From Sabethes cyaneus (taxonomy: Eukaryota > Arthropoda > Insecta > Diptera > Culicidae): 64,000 nucleotides of DNA. This document shows, in pieces, positions 55,870-64,000 of the stretch. The notes beneath the pieces are model-generated. The model was not told the DNA's origin. It did no database searches and saw only the letters and a list, made by a program, of their open reading frames with translations. The stretch is from contig NC_071353.1 of NCBI RefSeq assembly GCF_943734655.1, forward strand, positions 25,096,501 to 25,160,500. Reading direction: 5' to 3'. A program made the position numbers and the translations under genes. Each line of letters opens with the position of its first letter. Position 1 is the stretch's first letter.

Positions 55870-56272
55870 AAAACTGTGACCAGTGTTGCGAAGCCTGCAC
55901 TCGTGTGGTCTAATTTACTATCACACGTGTACCACACGTAGTTGATACCGAATACTCACGAGGGCCCGCACTCTAAGCGAGGGCTTAAAATGAAGAAGAA
56001 AAGATGAAGTAAAGCAAAATCTGCTTTGACACTCGCGGGCTGTTGACAGCTCACGAGCTGTTGGTTTCGTGAGCTGACTACGCAGAACTACGCTACGAGG
56101 CTGTGTGCTCGCGAGTGTGTCGGTAGCAGAATTAGAATTCCTACTGCATACAGCAGTAGCAGTTGTTTGCTTACACTTGCGTCAGTGGAATAAGCGTTGG
56201 ATGCTATACTTTTTACACTCGTTCGCGTACGGGTCGGCATCGATTGCTTCTCATTCAATTTGCAGCATTGTC
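55870..56272. mobile_element. TIR element with CAGTGTTGCGAA end, copy 1
   Basis: It begins CAGTGTTGCGAAGCC, TGCACTCGTGTGGTCTAATT and ends near TTTGCAGCATTG. A related, diverged copy is at 59866-60530. It carries a run of CACGAG/CTCGCG words. The frame 56105-56308 is a shadow. The superfamily could be hAT by its CAGTGTTGC start, but no duplication was found. Confidence 0.45.
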
Positions 56273-56667
56273 CTGGACGGCTGCTACTACCTACCCGTCA
56301 AGGCATGAAGATTAATTTAGTTTGGTTGCAGTGTGACGCAGCAAGCGATAAAACAGAATCACAAATGACACGACGATATGTAAGTCGGATTGTCACTGAT
56401 GAGTTCCAAGTTTACAACGAGGAGGAAAGCTGAACTGAACAGTTCGGAAGTGTGCTGCTCGATTGAATGAATGAACGATGATAATTGACTGACTGAATTT
56501 ATGTTTATTTTGTTTTGTTATTTTAAGTAACTGGTGTACTATGTAAGTGTTGAGTAATTTTTTGCTTATTATATTAGTTGATCTGTTTTGCTTATACTTT
56601 GTCCGAAATTTGTTAAGTTTCCTTGAATGTTATAGCTTTGTCAATGTTTAGTAAATTTGTTTGATAA
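56272..56667. other. Spacer between two mobile elements
   Basis: AT-rich with a T-rich tail near 56500. No gene is seen. Confidence 0.35.
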
Positions 56668-56672
56668 CTATT

Positions 56673-56974
56673 TGTTCCGTGATCGTCGTAAGGGGGGCCG
56701 GTTACCAACGGGACTGTGATATTCACTATGCAGTATGTGACGAAAGTGTTGTGCTTTGCACACCACCGCCAGCGGCGGTGGCTGCGAACGGACTGAACTT
56801 AAGACTCACGTTTATTGCCCTATTTATAGGTACATCGTTCGATAAAAGCTTATTGTCACTATATCTAGCCAGAACAACAATAGCGCTTTGTCTCATCTTC
56901 GACCGAGTACACTGATTGTTGTTCTGCTAGATGTGAAGGTCAACGCGGTCATATTGCGGCTTTGTGCCGCAACA
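56673..56974 (-). repeat. 3' LTR (minus orientation)
   Basis: 302 bp, identical by eye to the other LTR. On the minus strand it has TATAAATA (56828-56821) and about 30 bases later TTCAGTCC, a good arthropod TCAGT initiator. Confidence 0.9.
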
Positions 56975-56992
56975 TACTCCCGCACCAAAACC
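56975..56992 (-). promoter_or_regulatory. Polypurine-tract-like site
   Basis: The minus strand reads GGTTTTGGTGCGGGAGTA immediately before the LTR start TGTTGCGG. Confidence 0.55.
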
Positions 56993-57114
56993 GAAGGTTT
57001 TACACTGCGATGTACAAAACGAGAATGATTCTAGGGCTTAGCAGGAAGGTAAAAAATTTAACTCGTGAGGTGTTGTCGAAATCTCGTAGACTGACTATCA
57101 CTTGAACTGGCGCA

Positions 57115-57465
57115 GAGCGGCCGGAATTACGTAACTGGACCGTGTGTCCCTACAAAATGGCGCGAAGTGGCCGGAATAACGTATCTGGACCTGGTGTCCT
57201 CTCAACATGGAGCCAAGTGGCTGGATCATCAAAAACGGATTGGCGCTGGATGGCCGGATTATCACAACTGGACCTGGCGTCCTCACAAAATGGCGCTGCG
57301 TGGCCGGATTATTACAACTGGACTTGGCGTCCTCACAAATTGGCGCTGATTGGCCGGATTATAATGATTGGACCTGGCGTCCTCACAAGTTGGCGCAGAG
57401 TGGCCGAAGGTTACAACTGGATCTGGTGTCCACACAAATTGGCACTTGGTGGCCGGATTTTATCA
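57115..57465 (-). repeat. 50-bp minisatellite inside the LTR element
   Basis: About seven units on the plus strand with GGCCGGATTAT, ACTGGACCTGGCGTCCTCAC and AAATTGGCGC. Plus frames of 60-117 codons across it are repeat translations. One unit is shortened near 57230. Confidence 0.85.
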
Positions 57466-58062
57466 CACATAAATTTTTCTACGATGTACCGATGAAACGA
57501 AATGGATGAACGTCAAGTGTCAGCGAGTTAGCTTCCTTCTGGCGAACGACCCAGACGAAACTTCTAACCGCCACCAAACACTTGCTGATAAGAATACACC
57601 CTCGGATGCTGCAAGCTTCGGTGCTGTACAGCCCTCCTACTACTAGCTGAATCCAAAACCGGGGATTCAGAAGCTGAATGTATTTTACTAAGCGGCTGTG
57701 ATTCGCCCACACCGGCATAGCTCCGCTCGGGGATTTGTTGCTAAGCGGCTGCGAAGTCACCCACACCGGCCTAGCTGAAGCGTAGTGAATTAAATCCTAT
57801 TTCGACTATCGATATGCCGTACTTCCTCTGGAACGACGAGCACAGCAAGGTTCAGCAGCATCATCCCACTACGTGGATGCCAAATGTAATACACTCTAGC
57901 AGCAATGCAGCAACACGGTCGATGGATTTGATGTCCCGTGAGTAAACTGTTACTGTTCTAGTCACTATTTCACTACCGAAAATATCACGAGTTACTGTGG
58001 ACCGATAACACGATCGATAAAACTGAAGTCCCGTTGGTAAAACGTTGTCTGCGCCAGGGCAA

Positions 58063-58081
58063 ATCCTGGTCACGGCACCAA
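58063..58081 (-). promoter_or_regulatory. tRNA primer-binding site
   Basis: Directly after the 5' LTR on the minus strand is T-TGGTGCCGTGACCAGG. It starts with TGG, complementary to a tRNA CCA tail. The tRNA identity was not determined. Confidence 0.65.
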
Positions 58082-58383
58082 TGTTCCGTGATCGTCGTAA
58101 GGGGGGCCGGTTACCAACGGGACTGTGATATTCACTATGCAGTATGTGACGAAAGTGTTGTGCTTTGCACACCACCGCCAGCGGCGGTGGCTGCGAACGG
58201 ACTGAACTTAAGACTCACGTTTATTGCCCTATTTATAGGTACATCGTTCGATAAAAGCTTATTGTCACTATATCTAGCCAGAACAACAATAGCGCTTTGT
58301 CTCATCTTCGACCGAGTACACTGATTGTTGTTCTGCTAGATGTGAAGGTCAACGCGGTCATATTGCGGCTTTGTGCCGCAACA
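58082..58383 (-). repeat. 5' LTR (minus orientation)
   Basis: Ends TGTTCCGTG..GCCGCAACA on the plus strand. Identical to 56673-56974, including the TATAAATA box (58237-58230). Confidence 0.9.
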
Positions 58384-59870
58384 CTATTTTATTTTATTTT
58401 ATTTTATTTTATTCATCTTCATATGTTGAAGTTGCACAGACTGTTTACTAAATTAATGCCTTAATTCTAACTTTGTAGGTAGCCTTACTAATGTTAAAAT
58501 CAAATACACTTGACGTCTCGTTAAAAGCTCTACAGCACATTTCCCACGGTTCATTACGGCCATAGTTGGTACGGTGGGGACGATGCCATAGCAGAGTGTA
58601 GTTACGCAGTTGCCTGTGAGGGATATGTATACATATCAGGCTAAGAAGAGGGCTGCAGTCAATATCGCCGTTAATTAGTCCGAAATAAAAATTAAAAATA
58701 AAAATCCCACCTAACTAAAACTAACAACTTCAGCTAATACATTCAAATGAATAACTCGGATCATATTTTAGTTTGTATCTATTAAACTTAGCGTCTACGA
58801 TAACTATCCAGGGCAGCGAGCTCATGCACTTCGCTTGTTCTCGTTAAGGGGGGAAGGTTCAGGATCATCTTTAGGCAATAGGTTTTGTACGCGCTGGAGC
58901 CTCAGCTTGTGTAGATAATTTGTTTGTACACAGCCAGCTGCTTCACCAGGCTCAGTTTGGATGTTCTGCATATCATCGTGTACGAAGACCGGATAAATAT
59001 GTGGCGGATCTCTAGTGTGAGTCTGAGGTAAATGACCTCATGGGAACACTGGATGATAGAATCGTCGAACCGGACACTTACGGACTCAGTCGAAACAAGC
59101 CTCAGTGTCTTCAAGTGTAGGAAAAGCATAGCCTGGGTTTTAGCCGCATTCATCACAATCCTCCAGGTCGTAAAATTGTCTGTCAGAGCATTCAGATTGC
59201 TTTGAAGCTTACATGTGAGGACACGTATGAAGCGACCCGCATTCCTGATTGTTGTATCGCCTGCGAACTGGAACAATACATCTCCCCCAGGTAGGGAAGG
59301 CATGTCAGATGCATATGTGTCAAACAAAATGGGCCCCAGGATTCTTCCTTGCGGCACACCTAGAATACTATGCCAGACAGGTAGCTTCTGATGATCTTGA
59401 ATACATATAGTGGAAAATTATATCGATGCAGCTTGAACTTCAGGTCGTCCGTCGTACTATACATTGTCGAATGCCGTTTCGATATCCAAGAGTGCCATCG
59501 CTGTACGTCTAGTATATCGACTTATTTCACTGGATTGTGCTGATTACTCAATGTAGTTGCTGAATAGTAGACCTTTCCTTGCGGAAACCAAGCAGTTTTT
59601 TCCAAGAATACAGCATTCACATCAGCGAGCTTAAGAATCCGGCTTTGTTTCCAGAGGTTATTCAGAACCGATGTTGTCGTCGAAGATACGTTAAAATTTG
59701 ACCTAGTTGGCACGATGGTAGTTACAGCGGGACCGCTGTCCACCAGGGTAGTGATCGAAAGCCAATTCTTTGAATACTTCTGGTATTGCGGAGATTGCCA
59801 CGTTCGTTATAACCATGTCCAAAATAGAGTGAACCCTCATAAGAATAATTCTCGTTGAAACGGGGTTACT
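58384..59870 (-). mobile_element. Jockey-clade LINE relic
   Basis: The minus-strand LINE ends in a (TAAAA)n tail at 58412-58384, into which the LTR element inserted. Upstream are a 3' UTR, the RT C-terminus and RT core, and after a large deletion the end of the endonuclease. The wording of the RT blocks (LPGGDVLFQFAGDTTI, NALTDNFTTWRIVMNAAKTQ) is Jockey-type. Confidence 0.8.
58790..59870 (-). pseudogene. Jockey endonuclease end and reverse transcriptase, dead
   Basis: From high to low coordinates: HSILDMVITNVAISAIPEVF and ELAFDHYP (endonuclease end), then GFRKERSTIQQLH, RRTAMALLDIETAFDNV (motif A), DDLKFKLHRYNFPLYVFKII, MPQGRILGPILFDTYASDMP (motif B), FAGDTTI (motif C; the first D of FADD is G), MNAAKTQAMLF, and a C-terminus CLKMILNLPPLTRTSEVHEL near 58840. 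Stops and frameshifts separate nearly every block. The best open frame is 59357-58902. The catalytic loss and deletion mean it is inactive. Confidence 0.8.
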
Positions 59871-60530
59871 GCGAAGCCCACACTCGTGTGGTCTAATTTT
59901 CTCACACACGCGTACTCAGTCTAACGAACACAACAATAAGCATCCCTTTAAAACTCCCGCTCTTGTTTCTTCATGCACTGCAATGCGTTTTTGCGACTGT
60001 GTGTTCAGCTAAAAGCTACAGCTGTCGCTCGTCGTTCATCGTTCCAGCCCGATCTGCTGATACCACCCCATCGACATCTCTATATCGAGCTGCAGTAAAC
60101 GTCAGCGACAGCATGTCCGGGGCTCAAAATTTGACAGCGGGCCCAAATCAGACTGCTGGCAGTTGAGTGAAACGCAGTGCTGACATGCTATCTCATTTTC
60201 GCACACACGATATGTTGGTAGCGAAAACATGGTTGTCTGCCAATGGGGTGGCTGATACCGATTACTCACGACGGCTCGCACTTCCGTCCATGATTAAGAT
60301 TGAGGGCGAAGATGATGAAGAAGAAGAAAAAGTAATGCAAAATTTGTATCCCAGTGCGCTACCAGCCTCGAGGGCAGCTGATTCATCACGAATTTTTTAA
60401 CTCGGGAATAAGCTACGCCTGCGTGTGCGGCATAAGCGTCGAATGCTCTGTTTCTCATACCCTTTCACGCGTGAGTAGGCATGTATGACTTCTCGCTCGA
60501 TTCGCAACATTGCTGACACGAGCTCTTCAA
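59866..60530. mobile_element. TIR element copy 2 (CAGTGTTGCGAA family), with inserted module
   Basis: GCGAAGCCCACACTCGTGTG, TCTAATTTTCTCACACACGC start and CTCGATTCGCAACATTGCTG end match copy 1 at 55.9 kb. Bases 60085-60262 are the module also present in the hAT at 41.1 kb. The plus frames 59963-60166 and 60167-60400 span junctions and are not genes. Confidence 0.45.
60085..60262 (-). repeat. 175-bp module, inverted partner of 41118-41292
   Basis: AACGTCAGCGACAGCATGTC through CGAAAACATGGTTGTCTGCC. See the partner. Confidence 0.75.
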
Positions 60531-60990
60531 ATATTGAAACTTTTACAGTTAATTGGTTGAAAATGGTTAAAAAATGCGAAATTACATTTTTAATACTTCG
60601 AAATAGTGAACCCCTCGTTCGACAGGTGGCCTAACAGTTTCTAAAAAAGTTGAATTTTCAGCAAACCTTGAGCACAGACGTACCACTTCGAACAAATTTT
60701 CTAACAAAACATCGTTTCAATGACGCCCCTAAAACTTGGAAAAAAACACTAGCATCACCTGGTGCAATCTACGCGCTACGCAGAGCAGCTCACTATAAAT
60801 TTACTTGATTATTATCTGACAACAGCGCCATTAAAAACGAGCGGCGTTCTCGCGCAGCGACTGTTGTTTGAGTCTTGGCTTAAGTGAACATTTGAAATGA
60901 TCGTTTTTTTTTTGGCGATGGAATGAGGTTTCAGTGTTACGTCTGTTAGTCTGTGCCTTGACATCTATATCATGCGATATTTTATAAATT
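60530..60990. other. AT-rich spacer, no gene recognised
   Basis: No terminal repeats or ORFs over 60 codons were noticed. Confidence 0.35.
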
Positions 60991-60992
60991 TG

Positions 60993-61193
60993 AAATGAAA
61001 CAACTAACTCTCGGATTTTTTCTCGGCTTAATCAGTCTCAAAAATGTCAAAAACGAGTTTGGTCTCTACATCCGACAGTTTCGATGTAGAGATCAAACTC
61101 GTTTCTGACATTTTTGAGACTGATTAGGCCGAGGATAAATCCGAGAATTAAATCTCAACAGTCGACAAACATATAGTAAATGAAACAACTAAC
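60993..61193. mobile_element. Foldback of the hammerhead-like family, 16-bp TSD
   Basis: An insertion (61009-61177) lies between perfect copies of AAATGAAACAACTAAC. The arms (CTCGGATTTTTTCTCGGC, AGTCTCAAAAATGTCA) are inverted. The centre reads TCGAAACTGTCGGATG on the minus strand, a decayed GAAACGTCGG box. One end carries CAACAGTCGACAAA, the family terminal motif. Confidence 0.7.
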
Positions 61194-61239
61194 AAATTGC
61201 CCGGTTCTGTAAAAAAGAAGAACAGGACTTTCAAATGGT

Positions 61240-61435
61240 GTAAAAATTGTTTTGGCGGCCATCATTTGGATTTGGTTGCCATATTGGATTTTATCAATAA
61301 ATCGTCGTTTTCGCCATGAGCCCCCCAACCGATTTTCGTTTTAAGACCACCATCGGAAAGCTGAGAAAAAATGCTATAAGAAACATTTTTAAAATTAGGT
61401 GCGCAATGGCATTTACTGAAGAAAACAACCAGTTA
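61240..61435 (+). repeat. 185-bp dispersed repeat, copy 1
   Basis: TGGCGGCCATC, GGATTTGGTTGCCAT, AATCGTCGTTTTCGCCAT, CACCATCGGAAAGCTGAG. Direct copy at 62058-62240. Confidence 0.8.
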
Positions 61436-61439
61436 TCTG

Positions 61440-61730
61440 TAGCAAGGTTCACAATTGTCATGAAATTATTGTGATATTTCCAAATTTTACTATAAAACGA
61501 ATTACAAACGACACGGTTTTATTAAGAAGAGAGATAGGGCTTATGTTTTTTCCATGTGTGGACTCATCATTGCGACCAGTGTAGTTGATCTATTGTGATA
61601 TCACCCGGGTGTTTGCTGTATATGACCTGCACTGCATTTCTTTTTGCTATAATCGCTATTGAATGAGCGATATGCTTTATTAAATTTTATGTGTGCTTGT
61701 GTGTATTGGGGCTTACCCTTCCTTCAAGCT
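61440..61730. other. Spacer, no gene recognised
   Basis: AT-rich without structure noticed. Confidence 0.3.
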
Positions 61731-62045
61731 TGATCTACTTTACCCACTTTTATTCCTCGCTGCCAGTACTATCCCATATTATAGCAGTCCCTGGCGAGGA
61801 CTCATTCGTACCTCTGACCAGTACACTTAACTATAGGAGGGACATTTGCACTGTCAAGAGGCTTCAGAGGGTAAATATAGAATTCAGCATGAAGGAAGGG
61901 TAAATGGACGGGCCTGAGAATAAACCCATGCTAAAGTCACTTGACATCGAATGGCTTGATTCTACTAAGATTCGAATTCACGACCACTCACTTGTCAAAG
62001 CGGCTTGCTACCGTACTTTGTGGCTACGGAGCCCCCGAGATAGGG
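61730..62045 (-). mobile_element. tRNA-derived SINE
   Basis: The minus strand begins GGGGGCTCCGTAGCCACAAA, continues GTACGGTAGCAAGCCGC and GAATTCGAATC (B-box-like), then a body of about 240 bp to GGAAGGGTAAGCCCC. The head has tRNA-like box order but no complete cloverleaf. The body also contains an inverted GGAAGGGTAA pair (61725 and 61893). Confidence 0.55.
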
Positions 62046-62057
62046 CTTATAAATGAA

Positions 62058-62240
62058 CTAAAACAAATTGGCGGCCATCTTGGATTTGGCTGCCATGTTG
62101 GATTTTGTCAATAAATTGCCGTTTTCGCCATAATCCCACCAACCGATTTTAATTTTAAGATCACCATCGGAAAGCTGAGGAAAAATGCTACTAGAAACAT
62201 TTATCAAATTAGATTAGCAGTGGCATTAACTAAACTTTAA
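62058..62240 (+). repeat. 185-bp dispersed repeat, copy 2
   Basis: Direct copy of 61240-61435. The SINE lies between the two copies. Confidence 0.8.
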
Positions 62241-62625
62241 AATTAGTCCGGTTCTCTCCAGTTCGGTTCCCCACCCCTCAAGAAGCGGTGGCAGCGGACT
62301 GCGTACGGGCTTTTCATCGAAGGGGTCCCTGATGGTGGAGGATTGGATCGATCATGACCCATGACTTGCTTCTCGGGGAGCTGCAAAAGCGATTCTGATG
62401 CAGGTGGCAACGAGAAATCAGCCATTGTGCTTGAAAACGAAAATGTAATAATTGAAGAAAGCTCAGAGAGCAAAATAAAAGCACGTCACATAATACAGCG
62501 CAAGCGTTAGACCATAAATGAAGGAACTGATGATGAATGACGATAATTGCTCGGTTTCAAGTAGGTGGGGTTTCGCAAGTGCAGAAAGTTTCTTTTCCTG
62601 CTTCTTGAAGCAACAGCAGCAGTTG
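62240..62625. other. Moderate-GC segment, no gene recognised
   Basis: A minus frame at 62473-62243 (76 codons) has no domain. Nothing else was noticed. Confidence 0.3.
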
Positions 62626-62880
62626 CACTCTTGGTGTATTTAATTATCGTCCGTGCCTGGCAAGCTAGGCTATCACACGGTAAATGCATTACTAAATTTG
62701 ATCTTAAAAGTTTTCATTAATTTTCACTATCTAGTGATTGAAATTCAAACCTTTCATTCAATTTCTGCATTATTTATAGATGAAATGGTATGCAAACCAA
62801 CAAAATTCATTCTGAATTGGAAGAGCTGCTACCGATCGAAATCTTTCATTCTTTTGTGGATCTAGCCTGAATATAAGATT
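62625..62880 (+). repeat. Tail fragment of the 118-bp array family
   Basis: TTGGTGTATTTAATTATCGT, GCCTGGCAAGCTAGG and TTTTCATTAATTTTCACT match 48145-48380 without the array itself. Confidence 0.6.
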
Positions 62881-64000
62881 TTGGGTTGCCATCCTACGGT
62901 AGAACGTAATTCTACTTCAACAAGAAGAGATTTGCCCATCTTGTAACCAAATAATCGCATCACAAAACATCATTACAACGACTTTAAATGTATGAAAAGT
63001 TTACGAAATACTGAGGTTAGTCGTCTAGGGTTGATATGTGATTATTCTGATTTTTTACTTTTTTAGAACAAACACAAATTTTATGTTCTACTTCGATAGT
63101 ACAATGAGAAAACCAACACTTATTGTATTTAACTCATACACTATACCTTAAAATCGTATGGGACTCATATGCGATTATGGGCTGTGTAACACAATAAAAA
63201 AATTCACTGCAACTGCGAAAAGGATTGTCTGTTTTTGGGTCAATTCAGCCGGCATTGCTGAACGAATATTTTAATTAAGTGCTAAAATATTATTTCCATA
63301 TTTTTAATTACACATTCGAAACAAACCAAAATTCTTTCCTCCATCCGAAGGATGGGACCACCGTTTCCGAGTATGCGGCAGCAGTTTCCACCCGTAATAT
63401 GACAAATAAGCGTGTGCCCACATCCTGGAATCCACGTGATCCCGGAAATAATGGACGAATTCCGAACGGGGCTTTTACGGTGTTCTACGCATGCTTACTG
63501 TTTATCTGCACATGACGAGCGTAATTACAGCGTGGCTTCCGGCGGCGGTGGCATCCAGCATCCAGCATCCAACATACCAGACGAAATGAGACCCGAATGG
63601 TAACCCAGGGCTGCCGGGAGAAAACTGCTTGGGTGAGCATTAGGATGATTTATTGTGGCAAATCACTTAGATTGATTGCAGAAACAGCAACCAACGGGGC
63701 TCTGGGCGCACATCTAATCCCATCCGTATGAATACAATGCTTCGATGTATGCATTCCAATGGGCGAAATCTCTGCTTCCAGTTTCGAAGGATATGGTTCG
63801 ACGTTTTGTGTCTCTATAAGCATGAGAGGTTCGATATAGCCCGCTGGCCGATAGTAGAAGGAAAGGGGCAGAATGTCGATTCCGAAAGGAATTTGTCTTC
63901 GATACACATAAATTATGCAACCGAAAGTACTGCACGATGAGGTTTTCAGATCGTTAGAAGGCATGGATTGTATCGACAGCGAAGATGAATGGCCGCCGTC
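62880..64000. other. Low-repeat end of window, no gene recognised
   Basis: AT-rich to 63300, then GC-richer sequence with short overlapping frames (up to 104 codons on both strands at 63650-63964). None has a recognisable domain. GCATCCAGCATCCAGCATCC is a small direct repeat near 63552. Confidence 0.35.

Larger units (their letters stand above)
56668..58388 (-). mobile_element. Recent non-autonomous LTR retrotransposon
   Basis: Two LTRs of 302 bp (56673-56974 and 58082-58383), each TG..CA, appear identical and are flanked by a 5-bp duplication CTATT (56668-56672, 58384-58388). The primer-binding-site and polypurine positions show that the element reads on the minus strand. The 1.1 kb interior has no gag, protease, RT or integrase similarity, only two short frames (58175-57861 and 57766-57479) and a 50-bp minisatellite, so it depends on a helper (TRIM/LARD-type). 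Identical LTRs imply a young insertion. It landed in the A-rich tail of a Jockey LINE. Confidence 0.9.

Noticed and set aside
57115..57465. CRISPR-like regular repeats
   Set aside because: Units are contiguous with no unique spacers, and the context is a eukaryotic LTR element.
57142..57509. Overlapping 100-117 codon plus frames with repeated peptide units
   Set aside because: They are translations of the 50-bp minisatellite, opposite to the strand of the LTR element.
61980..62045. Possible tRNA gene on the minus strand
   Set aside because: B-box-like GAATTCGAATC is present but acceptor and anticodon stems do not form a full cloverleaf; fits a SINE head.
1..64000. Endogenous viral element
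   Set aside because: None of the longer frames resembles a viral polymerase, capsid or glycoprotein; RT-containing frames are LINE-type.

Overview
The window looks like insect DNA, most likely from a culicine mosquito (Aedes/Culex-like). It is AT-rich, has no operon-like gene order, and is packed with decayed RTE, Jockey and CR1-like LINEs, Tc1/mariner and hAT elements, Helitron-like ends, tRNA-derived SINEs and many foldback/MITE repeats. The species call is inference from the repeat types. No intact host gene, true tRNA, rRNA, CRISPR array or virus-derived gene was found. The only possible captured host-type sequences are a frameshifted DUF4806-like fragment (about 18.2-18.66 kb) and a histone-like 3' processing hairpin (17.0 kb).

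Layout. 0-3.5 kb: a perfect foldback (190-717), a Helitron-like repeat (917-1841) and small inverted repeats. 3.5-8.9 kb: a CR1/L2-like LINE on the minus strand, a foldback with a hammerhead-ribozyme-like core, a decayed RTE LINE with a foreign insert in its RT domain, and a short Helitron end. 8.9-12.4 kb: a stretch with little repeat character. 12.4-15 kb: a second RTE and a LINE ORF1 fragment. 15-23 kb: a composite repeat block bounded by inverted ends (15.0 and 22.95 kb). It contains duplicated promoter-like DNA, tandem arrays, a hAT-like element, a palindrome-rich MITE and a 2.1 kb foldback carrying a pogo-like MITE. 23-30 kb: a 1.3 kb TA-flanked element, a low-repeat island and another large foldback. 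30.7-31.6 kb: a LINE endonuclease/RT relic split by a foldback with a 12-bp target duplication. 32-36.5 kb: T-rich sequence, tandem arrays and a second 1.3 kb TIR element. 38.9-42.5 kb: a third RTE split by a complete 2.3 kb hAT with an 8-bp target duplication. 44-45.7 kb: two tRNA-derived SINEs facing each other inside a large inverted repeat. 47-53 kb: MITEs, arrays and low-repeat sequence. 54-64 kb: two mariner fragments, nested hammerhead-like foldbacks, a recent LTR retrotransposon with identical LTRs sitting in the A-rich tail of a Jockey LINE, another foldback with a 16-bp target duplication, and a SINE.

How the parts relate. The insertions give a relative chronology: RTE before hAT (40-42 kb), Jockey before LTR element (58.4 kb), LINE before foldback (30.9 kb), large foldback before pogo-like MITE (21.3 kb), and one hammerhead-like element before another (55.4 kb). 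The most interesting shared signal is a dispersed family of short foldbacks. They carry a CTGANGA / hairpin / GAAA core or its decayed remains and are flanked by 9-16 bp duplications, as expected for small retrozyme or Penelope-derived retroelements. The density of nested, oppositely oriented TE relics fits a large intron, heterochromatin or a piRNA-source region; the sequence alone cannot decide between them.
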